DNA from: Actinomycetota bacterium
GTDB lineage: Bacteria; Actinomycetota; Actinomycetes; S36-B12
Length of the DNA: 5,871 bases
Assembly (NCBI GenBank): GCA_003456155.1
Contig: DMPC01000136.1
Span: 9,414-15,284, forward strand
Direction of reading: 5' to 3'
Positions 1-5,715 of this stretch are shown piece by piece; the stretch's first letter is position 1; each line of letters begins with the position of its first letter. The position numbers and the translations under genes are program-made. The notes under the pieces were generated by a model, which did not search any database, was not told the DNA's origin, and was given only the letters and a program-made list of their open reading frames with translations.

Positions 1-22
1 CGTTAGCTCCGAGCCATGCACA

Positions 23-58
23 CGAAGGCCCGAGGAGCGCACGCTCCCCGGGCCTTCG
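23..58 (-). terminator. GC-rich hairpin terminator after the glycosidase gene
   Basis: A near-perfect inverted repeat has arms at 23-39 and 42-58. There is one mismatch (33/48), and the tip is a GCAC-type loop. It begins about 10 bases past the glycosidase stop codon at 69-71, where a leftward transcript should end. No run of T follows it on either strand, which is common for intrinsic terminators in high-GC actinobacteria. It could also stop transcripts arriving rightward from outside the window. Confidence 0.75.
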
Positions 59-68
59 CGGCCAACGG

Positions 69-1349
69 TCAGTTGGTGAGGAGAACCGGATCACTCACCC
101 GGATGCCGCCCTTGATGGGAGTGCAGGTGCCGTTGAGCGAGCAGACCTCGGTGAATCCCTGGGGCTTGTAGTTCTTCGCGCCCCTCTCGGCCCAGACGAC
201 CTTCTTGGTCGTGCCGCCCTTGGCGAAGCTGCACTCGACGACCTTGCTGCTCTCGCAGCCCTTGAACGTCGTGCCCACGATCCAGTCCTGCAGAGTCGCG
301 TACGCGGTGGCCGCCGGGGTTCCCTCGTACATCTGGATGCCGACGAGGTCGTTCTCCGGACCCCAGGCGTACCAGTAGGTGCGGCTGATGCCGTAGCGGA
401 GCGAGTCCAGGTAGGTCTGCGCGGTCCAGGAGGAGGCCCGGTTGTCGGTGATGTCCTGGTCGGGATTCTGCGGACCGGGGCCAGCAAGACCGAAGTTGTT
501 CTCGGTGTCCCAGATGGGCTTGCTGGGGGCACCCGCGACCTTCAGGGCGTTCTGGTAGCCCTTGATCAGCAGCGCGCGGTCCACGGGAGTGCCGAGCGAG
601 GCCGGGTAGGTGTGCGCGGACCACACGTCAACCGGCCAGTTGTTCGCCTTGAGCGCGGCCAAGTAGGTCCCGTAGAACTTGGTGAACTTTTTGCTGAGCG
701 CGGAGCCCTTGCTGCCCAGGCGGGTTCCCATGCTCGGGGCGACCACCGTCGCTGCCGGGTCGATCCTCTTGACGATGTCGTACGTCCGCTTGGTGAGCTC
801 GGCCATCTGCTGCGGCGACCCGGTGGAGAAGGTCGTCAGATTCGCCTCGTTCCATGGCTGGTAGGCGGTGATGCGGCCCTTGTAGCGGGTGACTACCTGA
901 GTGACCCAGTCGTCCCAGTCGGCGAGGTTGCGGGGCATGCCTGCCGCACCGGGCAGGACGCCGGCTGCACCGCCGGACGCGGGGTCGTCGGTCGCCCACG
1001 AGGGGGTGCCGGCCAGGACCATCAGGATGTCCTTCACGCCGTTCTTCTCGGCGTTGGCCACGGCGCCATCGAGCTTCGCCCAGTTGAACTGGTTCGGGGC
1101 CACCTCGATCGATGACCACGTGGTCTCGTTGTCCCACAGGCGCAGCGCCCCGATCTTCACGGTCGGCCAGACGCCGTCCTCGGCGTTGAAGACGTGCATG
1201 CCGAAGAGGCTGTCATCGACGACGGTGTTCGTCAGGCTGGACTTCTCCTTCTTGACGGGCTGGACAGCCTGGGCAGCGGGTGCCACGAGGGCGGCGGCAG
1301 CCAGGGATCCGGCGAGGGCGATGGTGGTCACGGTGAGGAATCGGCGCAT
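69..1349 (-). CDS. Secreted clan GH-A glycoside hydrolase (GH39/PslG-like)
   Basis: Predicted exported retaining glycosidase of 426 residues. Residues 1-28 look like a Sec signal peptide: MRR, a hydrophobic Ala/Leu stretch, then a probable cut after AQA (A28). The mature part reads as a (beta/alpha)8 barrel. LRLWD at 69-73 supplies the conserved Arg. PWNEAN at 165-170 carries the Asn-Glu pair typical of clan GH-A, with E168 the likely acid/base. SAHTYP lies at 244-249. IWDTEN at 279-284 carries E283 as the likely nucleophile. A Trp/Tyr-rich strand at 325-330 (YWYAWG) would line the sugar site. The C-terminal part (about 362-426) looks like a small beta domain with four cysteines (365, 373, 403, 409) that could form two disulfides. 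There is no LPXTG anchor or obvious carbohydrate-binding module, so it is probably released. The overall look is closest to GH39/PslG-like polysaccharide hydrolases, but substrate and exact family are inference. The ATG is chosen for its fit to the signal peptide; the ribosome-binding site is weak (GAGG only 2 bases away). The gene lies 42 bases after the phosphatase gene and may be cotranscribed with it. Confidence 0.85.
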   Translation of the reverse strand: MRRFLTVTTIALAGSLAAAALVAPAAQAVQPVKKEKSSLTNTVVDDSLFGMHVFNAEDGVWPTVKIGALRLWDNETTWSSIEVAPNQFNWAKLDGAVANAEKNGVKDILMVLAGTPSWATDDPASGGAAGVLPGAAGMPRNLADWDDWVTQVVTRYKGRITAYQPWNEANLTTFSTGSPQQMAELTKRTYDIVKRIDPAATVVAPSMGTRLGSKGSALSKKFTKFYGTYLAALKANNWPVDVWSAHTYPASLGTPVDRALLIKGYQNALKVAGAPSKPIWDTENNFGLAGPGPQNPDQDITDNRASSWTAQTYLDSLRYGISRTYWYAWGPENDLVGIQMYEGTPAATAYATLQDWIVGTTFKGCESSKVVECSFAKGGTTKKVVWAERGAKNYKPQGFTEVCSLNGTCTPIKGGIRVSDPVLLTN

Positions 1350-1391
1350 GACCTCATCGTGCCATGGCCCCGGGCGTGGCCGGAAATTCGC

Positions 1392-2915
1392 TCAGTACTC
1401 GCGCACTGCGGCGATTATCGTCACGTCGTCGCGGCGCCAGTCGACGGCGCGATGCCGCGCCTGCGCGAGGAGCCGGGTGATGAGTTCACCGGGGTTCTCC
1501 CGAACCGGTCCGTCCATGGCTCGGATGAGCTGGCCGACCGCTGCCGACTCGAGCTCCTCCCCTTCCGCGTTCCGTGACTCGACCAGTCCGTCGGTGAAGG
1601 CGACGACGACGTCACCGGGAGCGAAGAACCGGGTTCGCACGGTCCACTCGCCGCCGAGCGCAGAGATGAGCGGGCCCGTCGGCTCGCACAGGGCGGCATC
1701 CTTGTCGCGCGTCACGGTGATCGCCGGATGATGGCCGGCGTTGCACCAGGTGATCATCCCCGTGGATCGATCGAGGTTGAGGACGATAGCGGTGACGAAG
1801 TTGTCGTCATCGGCGCATGCTTCAGCAGCAAGGGCCACGGCCCGATCGAGATCAGCGCCCGTGCGCAGTGCTGTTCGGAGCATGGAGCGCACGCGCACCG
1901 CGGTGATTCCGGCGCGGGGTCCGTGGCCCGATACGTCCGCGACGACCAGGGCGAGACTGCCATCGGGTCGGGGAATGGCATCCCACCAGTCACCCGCGAC
2001 GACCCCTTCGGCTGCATGCATATAGCCGGCGACCTCGAAGCCCGCGGTGCTGGGTGCGTCCGCAAGCGCGAGTTCGGACTGCATGGCGGCGACCAGTGGG
2101 GCGTCCTGCATGAGTCCCTGGCGGGCGTCCTCCGCCGAGTCGATCTCCGCGACGAGGCTGCGTCGAAGGGTCTCCGCGTCGGTGCCCACTGCATGGATCT
2201 CCGGTGGCCCGCTGGGCCGAATGGGGGAGGTGTGGCCGGGCATGCGGACTGACCGGGTGATGTCGTCGCGCAGGGTGGCAAGGGGTGCGAGGACCCACAT
2301 CTGCAGGCCGAGGAAGAACAGCAGCATCCCCAGGATCACCAGGATCCCGACAGCGACGAGCGTGATCCCGAGGATCCGGGTGAAGCCGGCGAGCGCGGAG
2401 ACGGCGTCATTGCGGGCCTGGTTGACGGCGTCATGGAGCTCGTTGGATCTCGCGACCATCGCGTCGTAGGTGGCCCAGGCCTCCTCGGAGTTCGTCACCC
2501 GCATGGCGCGAACCCTCTTGTCGGCCTGCATGAGGGCGATCACCGGATCGGCATCGGCCTTCACCCAGGCCCGCTGCGCCGCGGATGCGGCGTCGACGAG
2601 GGCCGAGAGGTCCGCGGTGCCTGCTGTTGAGGTCCGCAGCTCCTCCAGCAGCGTGGTGGCGCGGCCGATCGTCTGCCGATAGTCGTCCAGGGATGCGTCG
2701 CGGCGGAGCAGCACGTAGTCGGAAAGCGCGCCTCCGGCGTTGGCCTGCTCGAGGCTGAGCTCGGCCGAGACGTCGACGGCGGGGGAGAGCGACTCGGAGA
2801 TCGCCAGGTTCGTGGTCGCGGTGACGACGTACTGCGCGAGCACGACCGCGCCCATGATCAGAAGGGCACCGAACGCTACGCCCGAGGCGAGCAGGGTCCT
2901 GGTGCGAAGGGTCAC
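1392..2915 (-). CDS. Membrane PP2C-type (SpoIIE/RsbU-like) serine phosphatase with CHASE3-like sensor
   Basis: A 507-residue signalling phosphatase. TM1 is at about 8-30 and TM2 at about 181-205. Between them lie some 150 extracytoplasmic residues of mostly helical, Ala/Glu/Asp-rich sequence; around 54-93 the pattern resembles CHASE3 sensor domains. A HAMP-like linker follows (about 203-258, with LAPLATL after TM2). The catalytic PP2C/SpoIIE domain spans about 290-505. Its motifs are AGDWWD (307-312, metal ligand D309), ADVSGHG (326-332, D327), FVTAIVLNLD (373-382), CNAGHHPAI (391-399), FTDGLVE (440-446, D442) and RRDDVTII (494-501, D496/D497). All expected metal-binding aspartates are present, so it should be active. 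Relatives such as RsbU dephosphorylate an anti-anti-sigma factor (RsbV-like) in response to stress; the same role here is inferred. No anti-sigma kinase, STAS protein or sigma factor gene is in the window. The GTG start at 2915 has no clear ribosome-binding site and may be leaderless. Confidence 0.92.
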   Translation of the reverse strand: MTLRTRTLLASGVAFGALLIMGAVVLAQYVVTATTNLAISESLSPAVDVSAELSLEQANAGGALSDYVLLRRDASLDDYRQTIGRATTLLEELRTSTAGTADLSALVDAASAAQRAWVKADADPVIALMQADKRVRAMRVTNSEEAWATYDAMVARSNELHDAVNQARNDAVSALAGFTRILGITLVAVGILVILGMLLFFLGLQMWVLAPLATLRDDITRSVRMPGHTSPIRPSGPPEIHAVGTDAETLRRSLVAEIDSAEDARQGLMQDAPLVAAMQSELALADAPSTAGFEVAGYMHAAEGVVAGDWWDAIPRPDGSLALVVADVSGHGPRAGITAVRVRSMLRTALRTGADLDRAVALAAEACADDDNFVTAIVLNLDRSTGMITWCNAGHHPAITVTRDKDAALCEPTGPLISALGGEWTVRTRFFAPGDVVVAFTDGLVESRNAEGEELESAAVGQLIRAMDGPVRENPGELITRLLAQARHRAVDWRRDDVTIIAAVREY

Positions 2916-2922
2916 GCAGCGA

Positions 2923-2928
2923 AGGGTA
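2923..2928 (-). promoter_or_regulatory. Candidate -10 element for a leaderless phosphatase mRNA
   Basis: On the minus strand TACCCT fits the actinobacterial -10 pattern TAnnnT. It lies exactly 7 bases before the GTG start codon at 2915, so a transcript would begin at or next to the G of the start codon. This would explain the missing ribosome-binding site. No convincing -35 hexamer is seen at 16-18 bases upstream, so the call is tentative. Confidence 0.3.
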
Positions 2929-2992
2929 GTGGTTCGACCCGAATCCCCCGTCCGATTATCGGCGCATCGTCGTGGACCATGCTCCGTCGAAA

Positions 2993-3012
2993 CTGAGGAC
3001 CAAAGTCCCGGT
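2993..3012. promoter_or_regulatory. DosR/DevR-like operator upstream of cydA (candidate)
   Basis: A perfect dyad GGAC-CAAA-GTCC occupies 2997-3008, and the 20-base window around it agrees with the mycobacterial DosR box (TTSGGGACTWWAGTCCCSAA) at 15 of 20 positions by hand count. The right half (AAAGTCCCG) matches fully; the left half has A in place of the first G of GGGAC. It lies 113 bases before the cydA ATG and 77 bases upstream of the divergent phosphatase start. A hypoxia-response regulator acting on a high-affinity oxidase would make sense, but no such regulator is encoded here and binding is inferred. Confidence 0.35.
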
Positions 3013-3072
3013 TATCACGGACTCACGCCGGCTTCTGACGCCATGCGCGCGAGAAGAATCCCGAGTGGAGTT

Positions 3073-3097
3073 GCTTCGCCTCCTCGATGGTCGAAGC
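3073..3097 (+). promoter_or_regulatory. Possible hairpin in the cydA 5' leader
   Basis: Perfect 6-base arms GCTTCG (3073-3078) and CGAAGC (3092-3097) flank a 13-base loop that contains CCTCCT (3079-3084). The loop sequence TCCT is complementary to AGGA of the cydA ribosome-binding site 26 bases downstream, so alternative pairing is conceivable. With arms this short the structure could be chance. Confidence 0.25.
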
Positions 3098-3109
3098 CTG
3101 ACGACGACG

Positions 3110-3114
3110 AAGGA
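3110..3114 (+). promoter_or_regulatory. Ribosome-binding site deciding the cydA start
   Basis: AAGGA at 3110-3114 is the only Shine-Dalgarno-like sequence before cydA. It is 2 bases from an in-frame GTG at 3117, too close for normal initiation, and 11 bases from the ATG at 3126, which is long but workable. This favours the ATG. Confidence 0.6.
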
Positions 3115-3125
3115 CCGTGACTGAC

Positions 3126-4544
3126 ATGAGCGCCCTTGACCTCTCCCGCTGGCAGTTCGGCATCACGACCGTCTATCACTTCCTCTTCGTGCCGCTGACC
3201 CTCGGCACGGTCTGGCTCGTGGCGGGCTTCCAGACGGCGTGGTTCCGCACCGGCAACGTCAAGTACCTCCAGCTCACCAAGTTCTTCGGGAAGCTGCTGC
3301 TGATCAACTTCGCGATGGGCGTCGTGACCGGCATCGTCCAGGAGTTCCAGTTCGGGATGAACTGGAGCGAGTACTCCCGCTTCGTCGGCGACGTCTTCGG
3401 CGCCCCCCTGGCCATGGAGGGTTTGCTCGCCTTCTTCCTGGAGTCCACCTTCCTCGGCCTGTGGATCTTCGGCTGGGACCGACTGCCGAAGAAGCTCCAT
3501 CTCTCCACGATCTGGCTCGCCGCAGCCGGCACGGCCCTCTCCGCCTACTTCATTCTGGCCGCCAATGCCTGGATGCAGCACCCGGTCGGGTATGAGATCG
3601 ATCCGGAGACCGGTCGAGCGGTGCTCAACGACATCGGTGCCGTGCTGTTCCAGAACACTGCGACCATCGCCTTCTTCCACACCATGGCCGCGTCCTTCCT
3701 CGTCAGCGGCGCGGGTGTCGCGGGCGTCGCCGCATGGATGGTCATGAAGAACCGTCAGGTCGACGTCTTCCGACCCGCGATCAAAGTCGGCGCCTGGACG
3801 ATCCTCGTCTCTGCCGTCCTCGTCTCCGTCAGTGGTGACATGGACATGAAGATCATGGTCGAGCAGCAGCCGATGAAGGTCGCCGCCGCCGAGGCCATCT
3901 ACGAGACACAGGACGCGGCACCGTTCAGCGTCCTGAGCGTCGGCGATCTCTCTGGCGACACCGCGACGGACATCATCGCCATCCCGGGCCTGCTGTCCTG
4001 GCTCGCCACCGGCGATGCCAACGCGGAGGTCCAGGGCATCAACAACCTCCAGCAGCAATACCTCGAGGAGTACCCGCAGTACGGCCCTGAGATGAACTTC
4101 GTGCCGTACGTGCCCATCACCTACTGGGGATTCCGCCTGATGATCGGCCTCGGCATGCTCGCGGCGCTCTACGCCCTGTGGGTCCTGTGGGCCTTCCGGG
4201 GGGAACGCACGCCGCGAGGTCGCTTCTACACCGCGGCGAGCGCGGGCATCGTGCTCTTCCCCCTCGCAGGCATCTCCGCCGGGTGGATCTTCACCGAGAT
4301 GGGGCGCCAGCCCTGGATCGTCTTCGGCCAGCAGACGACGGCCGACGGAGTCTCCCCGTTGCTCAGCGCCACCGATGTGTGGATCTCGATGATCGGCTTC
4401 ACCGTCGTCTATGCGGTCCTGGCCGTCATCGAGGTGGCCCTGCTCCTGCGCCAGGTCAAGAAAGGCGCTCCCGAAGTCGTTGTCGAGGACCCCTTCGAGG
4501 AAGCCAAGAAGGACGACGACAAGCAGCTCTACTTCGCGTACTGA
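3126..4544 (+). CDS. cydA: Cytochrome bd quinol oxidase subunit I
   Basis: Heme-bearing, quinol-oxidising subunit of the bd-type terminal oxidase, which reduces O2 to water in the cytoplasmic membrane. It has 472 residues from the ATG at 3126 (475 from an alternative GTG at 3117) and about nine membrane helices. Residues equivalent to those known in E. coli are visible: H18 (H19), E98 and E106 (E99, E107), H185 (H186, heme b558 ligand), K251 and E256 in QQPMKVAAAE (K252, E257, quinol site), R337 and M339 in WGFRLMIG (R391, M393) and E391 in TEMGRQPW (E445). The numbering offset jumps from 1 to 54 between K251 and R337, so the Q-loop is about 53 residues shorter than in E. coli: a short-Q-loop enzyme. 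No cysteine is present, so the Q-loop disulfide described for the mycobacterial oxidase is absent. The protein ends with a charged cytoplasmic tail and LYFAY. cydB follows after 25 bases, so the two are cotranscribed. Confidence 0.98.
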   Translation: MSALDLSRWQFGITTVYHFLFVPLTLGTVWLVAGFQTAWFRTGNVKYLQLTKFFGKLLLINFAMGVVTGIVQEFQFGMNWSEYSRFVGDVFGAPLAMEGLLAFFLESTFLGLWIFGWDRLPKKLHLSTIWLAAAGTALSAYFILAANAWMQHPVGYEIDPETGRAVLNDIGAVLFQNTATIAFFHTMAASFLVSGAGVAGVAAWMVMKNRQVDVFRPAIKVGAWTILVSAVLVSVSGDMDMKIMVEQQPMKVAAAEAIYETQDAAPFSVLSVGDLSGDTATDIIAIPGLLSWLATGDANAEVQGINNLQQQYLEEYPQYGPEMNFVPYVPITYWGFRLMIGLGMLAALYALWVLWAFRGERTPRGRFYTAASAGIVLFPLAGISAGWIFTEMGRQPWIVFGQQTTADGVSPLLSATDVWISMIGFTVVYAVLAVIEVALLLRQVKKGAPEVVVEDPFEEAKKDDDKQLYFAY

Positions 4545-4569
4545 TCCGAACCGAGACTAAGGAAACGAC

Positions 4570-5649
4570 ATGGATCTCCAAACCATCTGGTTCATCCTCA
4601 TCGCGGTGCTGTGGATCGGCTACTTCGTCCTCGACGGCTTTGACCTCGGTGTGGGCATGCTTCTGCCGATCATCGGCAAGGACGACCTCCGCCGTCGGGT
4701 CATGATCAACTCCATCGCGACCGTATGGGACGGCAACGAGGTATGGCTGCTCACAGCCGGCGGTGCGACGTTTGCTGCGTTCCCACTGTGGTATTCGACG
4801 ATGTTCAGCGGCTACTACCTTGCGCTGTTCCTCGTCCTCTTCGGTCTCATCCTCCGGGGAGTGGCATTCGAGTACCGCGGCAAGAAGGACGCGGTGGCCT
4901 GGCGCAGGCGCTGGGACGCCGCGATCGTCGTGGGCTCGGCCCTCCCTGCCCTGCTCTTCGGTGTCGCCTTCGGCAATGTGGTCGGAGGCTCCCCGATCGA
5001 GCCCGTCGCCGGCACGCAGCCGGACCTCGCAGGCAGCCTCAACTACACGGGCAATCTGCTCGACCTGCTGAACCCCTTCTCCCTGGTGCTCGGCCTGATG
5101 ACCCTCACGGTCTTCATGGCCCACGGCGCAATCTTCCTCGCACTGAAGACCTCGGGGGAGGTGCGCGAGGCATCGCGCAAGGCAGCGCTGCGCATCGGCG
5201 TGGTCGCTGCTGTCGTCGCAGTGGTCGCGCTCCTGTGGTACCAGGCCTACTCGGGCAACGTCGCGTTCACCCTGCCGCTCGCGCTCCTGGCCGCGGTGTC
5301 GTGGCTGACCGCCCTCGGGCTGACCCTCAGGGGTCGTCGCGACGGCTGGGCCTTCGTGTTCAGCTCCCTGACGATCCTGCTGGCCGTCACGACGCTGTTC
5401 GTCGGGCTGTTCCCGAACGTCATGGTGAGCAGCATCGACCCGGCCTTCAACCTCACGGTCGAGAACGCCTCGAGCCAGCAGTACACGCTCACGGTGATGA
5501 CGATCGTCGCCGTCATCATGACGCCGATCGTCCTGCTCTACCAGGGCTGGACGTACTGGGTCTTCCGCAAGCGCATCAGCACCAGCATGATCCCCGATCA
5601 TCCCGAGGCCGGCCGCGCAGATGACCGTTTCGCGACTGCGGGCCACTGA
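4570..5649 (+). CDS. cydB: Cytochrome bd quinol oxidase subunit II
   Basis: Partner of CydA in the bd oxidase; an integral membrane protein that structurally supports the heme subunit and contributes to proton and oxygen routes. It has 359 residues, close to the usual 340-380, with about eight or nine membrane helices. Diagnostic motifs: LDGFDLGVGML at 21-31 (D25, equivalent to E. coli D29), INSIATVWDGNEVWL at 46-60 (D54, equivalent to D58 of the proton pathway), TAGGATFAAFPLWY at 62-75, GVAFGN at 131-136, YTGNLLDLLNPF at 159-170 and WAFVFSSLTI at 260-269. The start is the ATG at 4570, preceded by AAGGA at 4559-4563 with a spacing of 6 bases, stronger than the site before cydA. Like CydA it has no cysteine. 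The C-terminal tail (about 337-359) is hydrophilic and cytoplasmic. A 13-bp hairpin lies in the gap before the next gene. Confidence 0.98.
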   Translation: MDLQTIWFILIAVLWIGYFVLDGFDLGVGMLLPIIGKDDLRRRVMINSIATVWDGNEVWLLTAGGATFAAFPLWYSTMFSGYYLALFLVLFGLILRGVAFEYRGKKDAVAWRRRWDAAIVVGSALPALLFGVAFGNVVGGSPIEPVAGTQPDLAGSLNYTGNLLDLLNPFSLVLGLMTLTVFMAHGAIFLALKTSGEVREASRKAALRIGVVAAVVAVVALLWYQAYSGNVAFTLPLALLAAVSWLTALGLTLRGRRDGWAFVFSSLTILLAVTTLFVGLFPNVMVSSIDPAFNLTVENASSQQYTLTVMTIVAVIMTPIVLLYQGWTYWVFRKRISTSMIPDHPEAGRADDRFATAGH

Positions 5650-5663
5650 GAGAGTCGTGAACA

Positions 5664-5693
5664 GTGGGGTCGCCTCGACAGAGGTGGCCCCAC
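5664..5693 (+). terminator. Intercistronic hairpin between cydB and cydD
   Basis: Arms at 5664-5676 and 5681-5693 pair over 13 bp, including two G-U wobbles, around a GACA tetraloop. It begins 14 bases after the cydB stop. No U-tract follows; instead a short CCTC/GAGG inverted repeat (5694-5697 with 5702-5705) overlaps the start of the cydD ribosome-binding region. It may act as a partial terminator or as a 3' stabiliser of the cydAB message. The G-U pairs would be A-C mismatches on the other strand, so it is built to fold in the rightward transcript. Confidence 0.6.
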
Positions 5694-5701
5694 CCTCAGG
5701 T

Positions 5702-5713
5702 GAGGAAGAGGAA
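5702..5713 (+). promoter_or_regulatory. Purine-rich ribosome-binding site for cydD
   Basis: GAGGAAGAGGAA provides tandem Shine-Dalgarno-like sequences (GAGG at 5702-5705 and 5708-5711). They are 10 and 4 bases before the GTG at 5716, which supports that start although the gene is cut off by the window. Confidence 0.6.
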
Positions 5714-5715
5714 CT

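Larger units (their letters stand above)
2916..3125. other. Divergent intergenic control region between phosphatase gene and cydA
   Basis: A 210-base non-coding stretch separating two divergently read genes, so it must hold promoters for both. It contains a possible leaderless -10 for the phosphatase (2923-2928), an 11-base palindrome CCGAT-T-ATCGG (2952-2962), a DosR-like dyad (2997-3008), a 6-bp inverted repeat in the probable cydA leader (3073-3097) and the cydA ribosome-binding site (3110-3114). I saw no Rex-type (TTGTGA-N6-TCACAA) or CRP/GlxR-type (TGTGA-N6-TCACA) site, and no clear -35/-10 pair for cydA. Confidence 0.8.

Noticed and set aside
1361..1380. Inverted repeat between the phosphatase stop and the glycosidase start
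   Set aside because: The arms pair best on the plus strand (a T-G wobble becomes a mismatch on the coding strand) and no T-run follows, so it is not a convincing terminator for the leftward transcript.
901..1731. Plus-strand open frame (276 codons) spanning the glycosidase-phosphatase junction
   Set aside because: Antisense of two well-supported genes; Ser/Arg/Ala-rich with no domain signature and no matching ribosome-binding site.
3013..3018. TATCAC as a -10 for cydA
   Set aside because: It nearly abuts the DosR-like dyad with no -35 at the right distance; matches TAnnnT only partly.
3117..3125. Alternative cydA start at GTG 3117
   Set aside because: In frame and adds three residues, but AAGGA is only 2 bases away; the ATG at 3126 fits the family N-terminus better. 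Not excluded.
2916..3125. Rex or CRP/GlxR operator for cydA
   Set aside because: These are plausible regulators of bd oxidases, but no TTGTGA/TCACAA or TGTGA/TCACA dyad is present; only an isolated ATCAC half-site was seen.
3015..4058. Minus-strand open frame (347 codons) opposite cydA
   Set aside because: Same antisense artefact: charged, repetitive composition, no recognisable domain, fully overlaps cydA and its leader.
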